From contig NC_092486.1 of NCBI RefSeq assembly GCF_047495875.1, positions 496,001 through 560,000 on the forward strand: a DNA stretch of 64,000 nt, read 5' to 3'. Source of the stretch: Pithys albifrons albifrons. Taxonomy: Eukaryota > Chordata > Aves > Passeriformes > Thamnophilidae. A model generated the notes under the pieces. That model saw nothing but the letters and a program-made list of their open reading frames with translations. It was not told where the DNA came from and did no database searches. How positions within the stretch are numbered: the stretch's first letter is position 1; every line of letters begins with the position of its first letter. This document shows, piece after piece, positions 35,201 through 44,510 of this stretch. The position numbers and the translations under genes are program-made.

Positions 35201-38200
35201 TGGAGAGACCAAAGCCAGCTCCGAACTGAGGCTGAGCCTGGAATGGTTTGGGTTGGAGGAACCTCAAAGTCTATGCAATGCCACCCCCTGCCATGGGCAA
35301 GGACACCTCCCACTATCCCCGGGTGTTCCAACCTGGCCTTGGACACTTCTAGGGATGGGGCAGCCACAGCTCCTCTGGGAATCCCAGCCCAGGGTTTCAT
35401 GGAATCCTGGAATGGTTTGGGTGGGAAGAGACCTTGAAGATCATTCATTTCCACCCCCTGCCATGGGCAGGGACACCTCCCACTGTCCCAGGTTGCTCCA
35501 ACCTGGCCTTGGGCACTCCCAGGGATGGGGCAGTCACAGCTTCCCTGGGAATTCCATCCCTCACCATTCTCATAGGGAAGAATCCCTTCCCAATATCCCA
35601 CCTATCCCTGCCCTCTGGCAGTGGGAAGCCATTCCCTGTGTCCTGTCCCTCCATCCCTTGTCCCCAGTCCCTCTCCAGCTCTCCTGGAGCCCCTTCAGGC
35701 CCTGCCAGGGGCTCTCAGCTCTCCCTTCTCCAGGTGACCCCCCAGCTCTCTCAGCCTGGCTCCAGAGGGGCTCCAGCCCTGGAGCAGCTCCGGGGCCTCC
35801 TCTGGGCCTGCTTTAACAGATCCACATCCTTCTTGTGCTTCCCTGTGGATGCAAAGGACTCAGGTACTCACGTGACAGGCCACCAAGGCACCCGTGTTCC
35901 ACCCGATCAGGATGATCTGCTTGTGAGAGAAGTGGTTGTGAATCTATGGGAGACAAAAACGCAGGGATGGAGCAGCAGGACAGACAGTGGATGACGCCCT
36001 GGGGTGGCACAGCACCTCCAGGAAGGGGAACCAGGTCAAAGGGAGCACAAGGACTCCCTGCCACAGCCACTGGCTGCCCCTCACCTCTGCCACTTTGCCC
36101 CTGACAGCCCCGATCATGTGCTCCAGGCACTGCAGCACTCCCACCCCACTGCCGTTGTTCAGCAGGGAGGTGGTGATGGGAATCACCTGCCAGGGCAGAG
36201 GGGAAAGCAGGAATTAATGAGGCCTTTACTGGGGACAACAGGTCCCGACAATGAGAGCAGACCAGAGCCCAGTTCATGCATGAACTTGTGCTTGATCTTC
36301 TTCCCCCAGGATTCACTTGTAGCTACTGAAACCACAGGAATTCCCCAGAGATTCCCGACAGAACCCACCTCCCCTCACTCCAGTGTACCAACCACACTCA
36401 TCAGGAGACCTGTGAGCAGCTCCAGGGCCAAGAGGACTAAGGTGACCTCTCATCTCCCTTCTCCAACCCCTTCCTACCAGAAACCTCATCAATCCCTAAA
36501 AACAGTATCAAAAAACCTCAAATACACCGGATTTGGGCAACTCCACCCCATGCAGTGTCTCCAGCAGCAAACTCTGCAGGTGGCAGGTGCCAGGCTCTGC
36601 TTCCCAAGGCCTGTGGTCCCTCCCCCCGAGCTGAGCCCACGCACCTTTCCCAGGCAGGAGAGCTGGGACTGCCAGAAGCGGTGCCGCCGGGACGTGGGGA
36701 ACAGGGAGTTGGAGGGGCCGGAGGAGGCGATGAGGATGAGGGGGGAACCAGGCAACTTGCTCTGCAAAGCCCAGCAGGAGACAACAAGTCAGGGGCAGCA
36801 GCTGCCCTGCAGAGACCTTGCCAGCCTGGCCTGGCCTGCACAGAGGGGCAGGAGAGGTCTTCTCCAGCTCCTTAACTGATTGTTTTCCCAAGGCAAAGCT
36901 TGGGATAGTCCAGGGGGAATGTGCTGAACAGGAGGACTCTGATTGAAAAAGTCTAAAACAGGGGAAGAGGAGCCCAGGAGACAGAGGTGGAAGGAAAAGG
37001 AGGAGAGGAAGAATTTCCAAGCCAAAGCTCCCTTGGGATAGTGCATGGAGAATGTTCCTAACAGGAGGACTCCCTGATATTAAGCAGGTCTATAACAGAG
37101 GAAGAAGACAAAAGGAGGGGAAGAATTTCCCAAGTCAAAGCTTCGGATATTCCAGGGGAAAGTGCCCAACAGAAGGACTCCCCATCACCAAGCAAGCCTA
37201 ACACAAAGGAAAGAGCCCAGAGGAAGACAGAGGTGGAAGGAAGAGGAGGGAAGAGAGAACAATAAAACTGACGTGGGAGAGGCACTTACTGGTTTATTGT
37301 GGGACAGGACACCCACTGCTGGGTCCCAAGGCCTCTTGAGCAGCAGGGACAGAGCCTCGGCCCCTGCTGCTCCTGTCTTGGCCGTGGAGGAGAGCAGCAT
37401 CCTGTCGATGAGTGTGGGGATCTGGAACCAGAGCCAGCAGGGACTGAGAGAACACCCACAGACAGAGACAACAATTCCAGCTGTGGCTGCACCAAGGCAG
37501 AAGGGCACCAGCTACAGCCAGGTCTCCCACTGCCTGTATCACCTTTCCTTTCAGGGTCTGCAGGGCATCCAAGTAGGCAGCCAGCACGGGCAGGCTGAGG
37601 GTCTCCACCAGCGTCGTGTGCAGCCACTGGATGAGTTTGGTGTCCCAGTTCACACTGGCCAGGGCCTGGCGCACCCTCCGGGCACATTTATCCACCGCTA
37701 TCCGCCTCAGGACCGGCTCGTTGCACGCCTGCAAACAGGAATTCCCAAAGGAACAGTCAGGGGGGAAATCAAGCGTGACACATTCATCCTGATCCCTGCG
37801 GAGTGTCGGCCTGGCCAGCCCAAATTCCTCTGGGAGCAAAGCCCAACATCTGGCTGTGAGGACTAAACTCGTCTCAGAAGAGGAGACTGAGGGGGACCCT
37901 CCCAGCAACACAAAACTCCTCTGGAGGAGCAGCTCCAATCTCTGCTCTGTGTGACCAGCAACAGGGTCCTGGAATGGCTGGAGCTGTGTCAGGGCAGGGT
38001 TGGATCTCAGGGAAAGGTTCTTCCAACAGAGGGTGGTGGGCACTGAACAGGCTCCCCAGGGCAGTGGGCACAGCCCCAAGGCTGCCAGAGCTCCAGGATG
38101 ATCCTCTGGGGCACAGGGTGGGATTTTGGGGTGTCTGTGCATGGCCAGGAGTTGGATGGATGATCCCTGTGGGTCCCTCCCAGATCAGGATATTCTGTGA

Positions 38201-41200
38201 TTCCATGAAAATCATGGCTCAAAGAGGCCCAGAGCTGCCTGTTCCTTGAGGCAACATGACCCAAAGGCTGAGATTTTCAGCTTGGCTTTACTGGGCAGGA
38301 CAGATAAGAAGGACTCTTACCCCCTCATTGGCCAGGCGAGCCAACCTGTCCGACTGCAGCGCTTTGTGGATCTTGTTGAACAGCTTGTTCTGGGCCATGG
38401 TCCAGCCTGTCCTGTGGGGACACACAGGGGCTGTCACACCCCACCCTGGGCCTGGGGGTGCTGTCCAGGAAGGAACCAAACTCCTTCTAATGTCAACACT
38501 GAGGCCTGAAGGGTTCCATAGGGGGGAATTCATGCACATCCTCCTTTTCTTTGGCACTAGAATGAGGCTGAACTGAGGATGTCCTCAAAGAGCTCCCCCT
38601 GTGCTGCCACTGCTGAGGCACCTCCAACCCCGGGGGCAGTTCTGGGCCCTCAGCCCAGGAAAGACACTGAGGGGCTGGAGCATGTCCAGGGCAGGGAAGG
38701 GAGCTGGGAAGGGGCTGGAGCAGCAGGAGGGGCTGAGGGAGCTGGGGGGGCTCAGCTGGGGAAAAGGAGGCTCAGGGGGAACCTTCTGACTCTGCAATCC
38801 CTTCCAGGAGGGGGGAGCCAGGCTCTGCCTCAGGAACAGGGACAGAAGGAGAGGGAACAACCTCAGACTGGACCGGAGCAGATGGGATATTGCGGAAATT
38901 TCTGCATGGAAAGGGCCGTCCAGCTGGCACGGGAGTGGAGTGCCCATCCCTGGGGGCACTGAACATCCCTGTGGATGCAGCACTTGGGGACATGGGCAGT
39001 GGTGTCCTTGACAGCACTGGGGAACAGGTGGACTTGGTGACCTTAGAGGGCTTTTCCAAACCAAACAAGTCTGGGGATCTGTTCCATCACTCTACGACTC
39101 ACTGTCCCCTGAACAGAGAGATGGCTCCATGGGATGGACATCAGAAGGAATTTCCTCATGGAAAGGGTGGTCAGGCATTGGAACTGCCCAGGGAGGTGGT
39201 GGAATCACATCCCTGGTGGTGTCCAAAGAATGCCTGGTTGTGGCACTCAGTGCTCTGGGCTGGGGAAAAAAGTGGGGATCAGGGACACCTGATGCTCTTG
39301 GAGATCTTTTCCAACCTCTGTGATTCACTGTGGGAGAACTTCACCAGCTGGATCACCCCTCATCACACCCAGCAGATTTCACAGCAGCTGGATGGAGTTT
39401 GGACATGAGAATCCATTTTCCTTGAACACAGCTCAGCCCAGCAGCAACACTGTGTGTGGGGTCCCACCAAAAATCCCCCTCAGAATTCTGGGGGGCTGGA
39501 ATTCCCTGTCCCTGCTCTCCATGTCTACCTGGAGGGCCAAAATTCCTTGTCCCTGCTGTCCCTGTACCTGTTGATGTGCTCCTCCCAATCAATACCTTCC
39601 AGATTTCGAGGGAAGGCTGGAATTCGCTGCCCCTCCTGTCTCTGGGTACCTTGGTGGCCAGAATTCCCTGACCCTGCTGGGCCAGAATTCCCTGTCCCTG
39701 CTGTCCCTGGGGGGCCAGAATTCCCTGAACCTGCTGGGCCAGAATTCCCTGTCCCTGCTGTCCCTGGGGGGCCAGAATTCCCTGAACCTGCTGGGCCAGA
39801 ATTCCCTGTCCCTGCTGTCCCTGAGGAGCCAGAATTCCCTGTCCCTGCTGGGCCAGAATGCCTTGTCCCTGGGGGGCTGGAATTCCCTGTCCCTGTATCC
39901 CCTGCCCCGCACCTGTTCACGTGCTCCTCCCAGTCATCGGGCGGGGGCGGCGCGTCGGCGTCGGTGCGGGCGAACATGACGTGCCTCTCGCACTCGTTCA
40001 TGACGCTCCGCGCCTTCTGGTTGTCATACAGAGGCACCGGCGTGGGTGTCACCGTCTCCACGTCGATGGGCACCTCTGCCTCCCTGCCGGGCACGGGGGG
40101 CGTCAGGGCAGGGGCAGCGTCCCGGCTGTGCCGCGCTCAGGGCAGGGCACGGCTGCTCTGCGGCCTGTCACCCCTGCGGGCTCCGAACCCAGCCTGTCAC
40201 CCCTGGGGCTCCAAACCCAGCCTGTCACCCCTGGGGCTCCAAACCCAGCCTGTCACCTCCGGGGGCTCCGAACCCAGCCTGTCACCCCTGCGGGCTCCGA
40301 ACCCAGCCTGTCACCCCTGCGGGCTCCGAACCCAGCCTGTCACCCCCGGGGGCTCCGAACCCAGCCTGTCACCCCCGGGGGCTCCGAACCCAGCCTGTCA
40401 CCCCCGGGGGCTCCGAACCCAGCCTGTCACCCCTGGGGCTCCGAACCCAGCCTGTCACCCCCGGGGGCTCCGAACCCAGCCTGTCACCCCCGAGGGCTCC
40501 GAACCCAGCCTGTCACCCCCGAGGGCTCCGAACCCAGCCTGTCACCCCTGGGGCTCCGAACCCAGCCTGTCACCCCCGGGGGCTCCGAACCCAGCCTGTC
40601 ACCCCTGAGGGCTCCGAACCCAGCCTGTCACCCCTGCGGGCTCCGAACCCAGCCTGTCACCCCTGGGGCTCCGAACCCAGCCTGTCACCCCTGGGGGCTC
40701 CGAACCCAGCCTGTCACCCCTGGGGCTCCGAACCCAGCCTGTCACCCCTGGGGGCTCCGAACCCAGCCTGTCACCCCTGGGGGCTCCGAGCCCAGCCTGT
40801 CACCCCCGGGGGCTCCGAACCCAGCCTGTCACCCCTGAGGGCTCCGAACCCAGCCTGTCACCCCTGGGGCTCCGAACCCAGCCTGTCACCCCTGGGGCTC
40901 CGAACCCAGCCTGTCACCCCTGGGGCTCCGAACCCAGCCTGTCACCCCCGGGGGCTCCGAACCCAGCCTGTCACCCCTGAGGGCTCCGAACCCAGCCTGT
41001 CACCCCTGCGGGCTCCGAACCCAGCCTGTCACCCCTGGGGCTCCGAACCCAGCCTGTCACCCCTGGGGGCTCCGAACCCAGCCTGTCACCCCTGGGGCTC
41101 CGAACCCAGCCTGTCACCCCCGGGGGCTCCGAACCCAGCCTGTCACCCCTGGGGGCTCCGAGCCCAGCCTGTCACCCCCGGGGGCTCCGAACCCAGCCTG

Positions 41201-43694
41201 TCACCCCTGAGGGCTCTGAACCCAGCCTGTCACCCCTGGGGGGCTCCGAACCCAGCCTGTCACCCCCGGGGGCTCCGAACCCAGCCTGTCACCCCTGGGG
41301 GGCTCCGAACCCAGCCTGTCACCCCCGGGGCTCCGAACCCAGCCTGTCACCCCTGGGGGCTCCGAGCCCAGCCTGTCACCCCCGGGGGCTCCGAACCCAG
41401 CCTGTCATCCCTGGGGCTCCGAACCCAGCCTGTCCCGGGGCCCAAACCGAGCAGGTCCTGAGCTCCAAACTGAGCCTGTCCTGGAGCCCAAACTAAGCTT
41501 ACACTGGGCCCCAGACAGAGCCTCCTGCACCCTAAACTGAGCCTATCTTGTATGTGAAACTGAGCCTATCTTGGACCTCAAACCGACCCCTGGGTTCCAA
41601 CCCAAGCCTATCCTGGATCCTAAACTGAGCACACTGGGCCCCAAACCAAGCCTACCCTGGACTCCAAACCTGCTCTGGTCTTCCCAGGCATACACTCTCC
41701 CCTTTCCCAACAATCCCTCACACACTACTCAGGGTCTGTCCTGATCCTCCCCCAGATTCCTCAAAACTTCCCCCACCCCACAGGACCCCATCCCCCATGA
41801 CCCCAGGCCTACACAGCCCCCACCTGCCCTACAGTTCTCTCAGGCCCCACAGAGGGTCCCCCCAGCCACCCCACAATTCTCCCCAGGACCCCAGGGTGCC
41901 CCCCACCCTGGCCCCTCAGCCCCCACCCTTTTGCTCCACAAACCCCACACTACCCCCAGCCCCACTGTGCCCCCACAGCCCCTGGGTACCCCCCAAGTCC
42001 AGCAGAGGCCCCTCAGGACACACTCCCAGACCCTACACAGGCCCAGAAGTCCCTCCAGGATCCCCAAATTCCCCCTCATAGCATCCCCACCTGCCCCTCA
42101 GGACCCCCACAAGCCTCTCAGGACAAGCTCCCAGACTCTCTGTAGGTCCATGAGCTTCCCCCTCTTCCCACAGACCTCCCACCCCCACACAGCCCCCTCA
42201 GTCCCAGAGTCTCCAGCTCCCTTCCCACCTGCCCCTCAGGACCACCCCAGCATCCCCCCCGGCCTCCTCAACTCACCCCTCACAGCCCTCCCCCTGCTGC
42301 TCAGGACCCCCTTGGATCTCTCCAGACCCCCCACTCTCCCCCCAGACCCCCCACAGCCCCCTCAGGACCCTCACAGCCCCCTCCCCTCCCCAACCCCACT
42401 CCTCAGGACTCCCCTGGCACCCCTCAGGCACCTCACTCTCCTCTCTCAGGCTCCCCCAGTGCCCTCAGCCCCTCAGGACCCCTGTGCTCCCCCCTGCAGC
42501 CCCATAGTCCTCTCAGGACCCTCACAGGTGCCCCAACTCACCCCTCACAGACCCTGCACCTGCTCCTCAGGACCCCCCCAGTCCCCTCAGAACCCTCAGA
42601 GCTCCCCTGCTGCCCCTCAGGACCCCCTTGGCCCCTGTAGGGCCTCACCCTCCTCTCACAGGCACTCCCAGACCCTCAGGACCCTCCACTCCCCCCTCAC
42701 AGCTTCCCCATCTTCCCCTCAGGACCCCTATGCCCCCCTCACAGGCCCCACAGTCCCCTCACAGCCCCTCAGGACCCTCCTGGTTCCCCCCGGCTCTGTG
42801 CTCACAGACCCCCCCCATCCCAGCACCCACAGTCCCCTCACAGGCCCCCAGCTCGCCCCTCACAGACCCCCCGACCTCTCAGGACCCCCTTGGCCCCACC
42901 AGGGCCTCACCCTCCTCTCACAGCCCCTCAGGACCCCCCACTCCCCTCTAACAGCTCCCCGTTCTGCCCCTCCAGACCCCCACAGCCCTCCCACAGCCCC
43001 TCAATCCCACAGTGCCCTCACAGTCCCCCATCTGAACCCTCCTGACCCCGCACAACCCCCTAAGCCCCACAGTCCCCTCACAGCCCCTCAGGACCCCCCT
43101 GGCCCTCCAGGGCCTCACTCTCCTTCTACAGGCCCCCCAAGCCCCCCTCACTTCCCCCTCGTCTGCCCTCAGGATCCCCACAGCCCCCCAGGACCCCCAT
43201 AGCCCCCCCAACTGCCCCTCAGGACTCTCACAGCCCCCTCACGACCCTCACAGCCCCCCTCCCTGCCACTCACGACTCCCAGAGCCCCCTCAGCCCCACA
43301 GTCCCCTCACAGCCCCCTCACCTGCCCCTCAGGATCCTCCTGGCCCCTCACAGGCCCCATCCCAGCCCCACAGGCCTCCCAACTCGCCCCCACAGCCCCC
43401 TGCAACCCTCCTGTCCCCGCCCAGGCCGCTGTCCGTGCCGCCCCAGCCCCCGGAGGCTCACGGGGCGCTGCCGAGGTGCCTGCGCGGGGTGATGAAGAGC
43501 AGCCGGGCGGGCCGGGCCGCGCTCGCGTCCGGGTGGGCGCTCCAGGGCTTGGCGTAGCTGTGGTCCAGGCACACGAGGTCCAGCTCGCGCTCGTGCGCCG
43601 ACAGCTGCAGCAGCAGCGACGTGCCCATCCTGCGCGCCGACCACTGCAGCTCCCGTTCCCTGTCGCGATCGCGGTCCCCGCAGCGCTGCGACAT
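20201..43694 (-). CDS. KANSL3: KAT8 regulatory NSL complex subunit 3
   Basis: Scaffold subunit of the nuclear NSL (MOF/KAT8) histone acetyltransferase complex, which acetylates H4 at promoters; family members also bind microtubule minus ends in mitosis. Coding exons in gene order: 43694-43462, 40083-39913, 38411-38321, 37728-37543, 37421-37290, 36761-36645, 36186-36085, 35943-35872, 35029-34955, 34013-33856, 33512-33449, 32345-32145, 31560-31407, 26385-26203, 24107-24035, 23064-22916, 22306-22194, 21708-21516, 20319-20201. They sum to 2586 nt, 862 codons, in one frame with GT-AG junctions (human about 904 aa). The start ATG gives MSQRCGDRD, then the conserved ARRMGTSLL and [16 protein letters not shown]. 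The C-terminal low-complexity half matches the family at [30 protein letters not shown]. The final few residues are unresolved. Confidence 0.95.
20550..21430. repeat. ~61 bp minisatellite in KANSL3 intron 18
   Basis: About 14 units of the type CTCTCACTCTCAGGGTCACAGG, ATGCTCCAGGCACCTGGAT, CCCCTCCATCCCCCTCTC. The right half (20940-21420) is highly homogeneous; the left half is degenerate. The frame stays open because unit length is near a multiple of three, but the predicted protein is only the repeat. Confidence 0.9.
22425..22690 (-). mobile_element. CR1-type LINE 3' end fragment
   Basis: Reverse complement of the CR1 tail. On plus it begins TCACAGGATCACAGAAGATC, then AAAATCCCACCCTGTG, GGATCATCCAGACCCTCC and GGAGCTCTGGCAGCC. 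It inserted in KANSL3 intron 16 in the same sense as the gene. Confidence 0.8.
23185..23620 (-). mobile_element. Two CR1-type LINE 3' fragments
   Basis: A short tail at about 23185-23290 (GTTAAGGCTGGAAAGGCCTC, GAGATCATCACATCCACTG) and a longer one at about 23397-23620 (TTTGGGTTGGAAAAGACCTT, CCTTGGGCACTTTCAGGGA). Both read on the minus strand within KANSL3 intron 15. Confidence 0.7.
24658..24682. repeat. (AAAAT)n microsatellite
   Basis: About four AAAAT units in KANSL3 intron 14. Confidence 0.8.
25255..25850. repeat. ~21 bp minisatellite with ~64 bp higher-order unit
   Basis: Alternating subunits CAGCACCCTCCTTCCTGCAGG, AACAGCACCCTCCTTCCAGC and AGGGCCACCATCCTGCCTCC form a higher-order repeat that recurs about four times almost perfectly in 25345-25640. 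It lies in KANSL3 intron 14. Confidence 0.95.
26203..26385 (-). other. KANSL3: KANSL3 exon 14
   Basis: Encodes [20 protein letters not shown], then a basic patch ([17 protein letters not shown]) that matches the family and looks like a nuclear localisation signal. The acceptor at 26386-26388 follows GTGTCCCCAG. The donor GTGAGT lies at 26202-26197. Phases 1 in, 1 out. Confidence 0.9.
26554..26929 (+). mobile_element. Solo LTR of an endogenous retrovirus
   Basis: 376 bp bounded by perfect 9-bp inverted ends TGTAGGGGT and ACCCCTACA. It has retroviral LTR signals in order: a TATA box (GATATAAAAGG, near 26730) and a poly(A) signal (CCAATAAATGG, near 26910) about 20 bp before the 3' end. The flanks CCTGTG (left) and CCTGTC (right) differ at one of six bases and may be the target-site duplication. 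No internal viral genes. It lies antisense in KANSL3 intron 13. Confidence 0.8.
27114..27552 (+). mobile_element. Possible second solo LTR
   Basis: A 439-bp AT-richer segment begins TGTGGAG and ends GCCACA. It has TTTAATAAACTCTCCTG near 27485, typical of LTR R-region poly(A) signals, followed by about 60 bp of U5-like sequence. The flanks do not form a clear target-site duplication, and the boundaries are a guess. Confidence 0.45.
28081..28103. repeat. (TG)n microsatellite
   Basis: About 11 TG dinucleotides in KANSL3 intron 13. Confidence 0.9.
29150..29690. repeat. ~31 bp minisatellite in KANSL3 intron 13
   Basis: About 17 copies of a unit near CTGCTCCATGACACTTCCCA, AAGCCATCCCTGTCC, with ACACCTCC, ACAGCTCC and TTCCTGAAG variants arranged in blocks. 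Confidence 0.9.
30522..30615. repeat. 94-bp exact duplication, copy 1
   Basis: Identical over its whole length to 31653-31746, in the same orientation. Begins CCAGGCAGGAGCAGCAGC and ends CTCCTGCCTCCCTC. Located in KANSL3 intron 13. Confidence 0.95.
31407..31560 (-). other. KANSL3: KANSL3 exon 13
   Basis: Encodes [17 protein letters not shown], then QLLKRQV and LAHKQAQ, a Ser/Pro linker conserved in the family. The donor GTAATT follows CAAG (phase 1). The acceptor is TCTTCCAGCAG. It is bracketed by the two exact 94-bp repeats. Confidence 0.92.
31653..31746. repeat. 94-bp exact duplication, copy 2
   Basis: Matches 30522-30615 base for base. It lies in KANSL3 intron 12, about 90 bp upstream (in gene sense) of exon 13. 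Confidence 0.95.
31775..32020 (-). mobile_element. CR1-type LINE 3' end fragment
   Basis: On plus it reads GGAATCATGGAATTGTTACA, then GGAAAAGACCTTTAGGATCA, TCAAGTCCAACCATAAC and CTGCCCTGGGCAGCC: the reverse complement of a CR1 tail, quite well preserved. Confidence 0.85.
32145..32345 (-). other. KANSL3: KANSL3 exon 12
   Basis: 67 codons: [17 protein letters not shown], then an Arg/Lys/Asp-rich stretch ([12 protein letters not shown]), [15 protein letters not shown] and [14 protein letters not shown]. It closes the hydrolase-like domain and opens the Ser/Pro linker. Phase 0 at both ends. Confidence 0.93.
32420..33090. repeat. ~80-85 bp tandem repeat in KANSL3 intron 11
   Basis: Eight units beginning near ATGACATTCCCA at 32426, 32510, 32590, 32680, 32760, 32845, 32926 and 33012. 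Each continues GAGGGACAAA, GTAGGTTTAATAT, CACAGGAAGATTCCCTAAAA and CCTCAGACAGACCAAAGA. The central units are almost identical. A separate 24-bp unit (AAGGGGCACCCCCAGGAACC) repeats three to four times at 33228-33297. Confidence 0.95.
34275..34690. repeat. ~23 bp minisatellite in KANSL3 intron 9
   Basis: About 18 units in two homogeneous classes. The outer units read GAGGGATCCGGGACGTGGT, then TAAC or GAAC. The inner block of about eight reads GAGGGACCCGGGACAGGG, then CTAAC. Class boundaries are sharp (near 34430 and 34605), with outer-class units on both sides. Confidence 0.95.
35225..35790 (-). mobile_element. Two CR1-type LINE 3' ends, head-to-tail
   Basis: Copies at about 35235-35395 and 35400-35790. 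Both have (on plus) GGAATGGTTTGGGT, CCACCCCCTGCCATGGGCA, AGGGACACCTCCCACTGTCC and CTAGGGATGGGGCAG/CCAGGGATGGGGCAG. The second extends further, through CTGCCCTCTGGCAGTGGG. Both lie in KANSL3 intron 8. Confidence 0.85.
37290..38411 (-). other. KANSL3: KANSL3 exons 3-5
   Basis: 38411-38321 encodes [19 protein letters not shown] and [11 protein letters not shown]. 37728-37543 encodes [23 protein letters not shown] and [20 protein letters not shown]. 37421-37290 encodes [29 protein letters not shown] and SHNKP. This is the conserved all-helical region before the hydrolase-like fold. Donors and acceptors are consensus and phases agree. Confidence 0.93.
37895..38215 (+). mobile_element. CR1-type LINE 3' end fragment
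   Basis: CR1 tail on plus: GGTTGGATCTCAGGGAAAGG, AGAGGGTGGTGGGCACTGAA, GGATGATCCCTGTGGGTCCC and TCAGGATATTCTGTGATTCC at the end. It lies in KANSL3 intron 3, antisense. Confidence 0.9.
38600..39335 (+). mobile_element. Two CR1-type LINE fragments, tandem
   Basis: About 38600-39105 is a long CR1 3' piece (CACTGAGGGGCTGGAGCATG, GGAGGCTCAGGGGGAACCTT, TTTTCCAAACCAAAC). About 39110-39335 is a second copy (AGAAGGAATTTCCTCATGG, GGTCAGGCATTGGAACTGCC, GATCTTTTCCAACCTCTGTG). Both plus strand, in KANSL3 intron 2. Confidence 0.85.
39640..39900. repeat. ~51 bp minisatellite (two ~25 bp halves)
   Basis: Four to five units of GGCCAGAATTCCCTGTCCCT, GCTGTCCCTGGGG alternating with GGCCAGAATTCCCTGAACCT, GCTG. 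It ends directly at the donor of KANSL3 exon 2 (donor GTGCGG at 39912-39907). Confidence 0.9.
39913..40083 (-). other. KANSL3: KANSL3 exon 2
   Basis: 57 codons: [57 protein letters not shown]. It is almost unchanged from mammals. Its acceptor CGGCAG is at 40089-40084 and is followed immediately, in intron 1, by the 27-bp array. Phase 2 on both sides. Confidence 0.95.
40160..41440. repeat. 27-29 bp minisatellite, ~46 copies, in KANSL3 intron 1
   Basis: Unit: GCTCCGAACCCAGCCTGTCA followed by CCCCTGGG, CCCCCGGGG, CCCCTGAGG or CCCCTGCGG. The variants alternate in a recurring order (for example, the run near 40590-40700 recurs near 40970-41100), showing higher-order duplication. Lengths of 27 and 28 mix, so all three frames are opened. 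The repeat proteins are not genes. Confidence 0.97.
41440..43440. repeat. Degenerate C-rich repeats, 5' part of KANSL3 intron 1
   Basis: 41440-41700 is a decayed CAAACTGAGCCTATCCTGGA array. 41760-43440 is a long irregular CCCCTCAGGACCCCC / CCCCTCACAGCCCC tract, almost free of G runs on plus. On the KANSL3 sense strand it is G-rich (GGGGGTCCTGAGGGG). No gene inside. Confidence 0.85.
43462..43694 (-). other. KANSL3: KANSL3 exon 1 (start codon exon)
   Basis: ATG at 43694-43692, encoding [18 protein letters not shown], then the family block [40 protein letters not shown] and [14 protein letters not shown]. It ends in phase 2 before GTGAGC. The first ~15 residues differ from mammals, but everything after SARRMG aligns, so the ATG choice is good. 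Confidence 0.93.
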
Positions 43695-43800
43695 GGCGGG
43701 AGAGCCCCCCCCCCCGCCCCCGCCCGCAGCGCGCGTGCGCCGCCCCAAGCCCCGCCCACACCGCGCGTGCGCGGGAGAGACCCGGGCGGGGAGCGGGGGG
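43690..43800 (-). promoter_or_regulatory. KANSL3: KANSL3 core promoter with NRF1- and YY1-type motifs
   Basis: GCGCGTGCGC, an NRF1-type palindromic core, occurs twice (43731-43740 and 43763-43772). A CCCGCCC GC box lies between them, near 43751-43757. The ATG itself is embedded in GACATGGCGGG (43690-43700), a YY1-type ATGGCGG core. This TATA-less, CpG-rich layout is typical of housekeeping genes. The transcription start is inferred within about 100 bp upstream of the ATG. Confidence 0.65.
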
Positions 43801-44510
43801 CGGGAACGGCGGGAGGGGAAGGGGAATGTGGGGAGGGGAAAGGGGAAGGTGGGGAGGGGAAGGGGAAGGTGGGGAGGGGAAGGGGAAGGTGGGGAGGGGA
43901 AAGGGGAAGGTGGGGAGGGGAAGGGGAAGGTGGGGAGGGGAAGGGGAAGGTGGGGAGGGGAAAGGGGAAGGTGGGGAGGGGAAAGGGACACACAACGGGG
44001 ATAGGGGAATATCCTGAGGGGAGCGGGGAATGTGGTGAGGGGAAAGGGAAGGTGGGGAGGGGAAGGGGAAGGTGGGGAGGGGAAAGGGAAGGTGGGGAGG
44101 GGAAAGGGGAAGGTGGGGAGGGGAAAGGGAAGGTGGGGAGGGGAAAGGGGAAGGTGGGGAGGGGAAAGGGGAAGGTGGGGAGGGGAAAGGGAGTGTGGGG
44201 AGGGGAAGGGGAAGGTGGGGAGGGGAAAGGGGAAGGTGGGGAGGGGAAAGGGAGTGTGGGGAGGGGAAGGGGAAGGTGGGGAGGGGAAAGGGGAAGGTGG
44301 GGAGGGGAAAGGGAGTGTGGGGAGGGGAAAGGGGAAGGTGGGGAGGGGAAAGGGGAAGGTGGGGAGGGGAAAGGGGAAGGTGGGGAGGGGAAAGGGAAGG
44401 TGGGGAGGGGAAAGGGGAAGGTGGGGAGGGGAAGGGGAAGGTGGGGAGGGGAAAGGGGAAGGTGGGGAGGGGAAAGGGAAGGTGGGGAGGGGAAAGGGAC
44501 ACACAACGGG
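43800..44510. repeat. ~20 bp G-rich minisatellite upstream of KANSL3
   Basis: About 34 units of GGGGAAAGGGGAAGGTGGGGA and its 19-bp form GGGGAAAGGGAAGGTGGGGA, with a few AGTGTGG variants. It starts about 100 bp upstream of the KANSL3 ATG. Four closely spaced G runs per unit make every stretch a G-quadruplex candidate on the plus strand. Confidence 0.95.

Larger units (their letters stand above)
33449..36761 (-). other. KANSL3: KANSL3 exons 6-11: inactive alpha/beta-hydrolase-like domain
   Basis: Exons 36761-36645, 36186-36085, 35943-35872, 35029-34955, 34013-33856 and 33512-33449 encode residues about 272-467. An alpha/beta-hydrolase order is visible: beta strand [11 protein letters not shown], strand plus elbow [15 protein letters not shown] (residues about 354-368), [30 protein letters not shown] and [11 protein letters not shown]. 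The nucleophile-elbow position is Asn in G-W-N-T-G, and the position usually held by the catalytic His is Asp in GADDN. It is therefore a pseudo-hydrolase and structural module, as the family is known to be. Confidence 0.9.

Noticed and set aside
40160..41440. Regular repeats with variable pieces that could suggest a CRISPR-like array
   Set aside because: The 27-29 bp units are head-to-tail without unique spacers, no cas genes exist, and the host is a vertebrate.
40046..41461. 471-codon frame of [20 protein letters not shown] repeats
   Set aside because: It coincides with the 27-29 bp array in KANSL3 intron 1. All three frames give similar repeat proteins because unit lengths vary.
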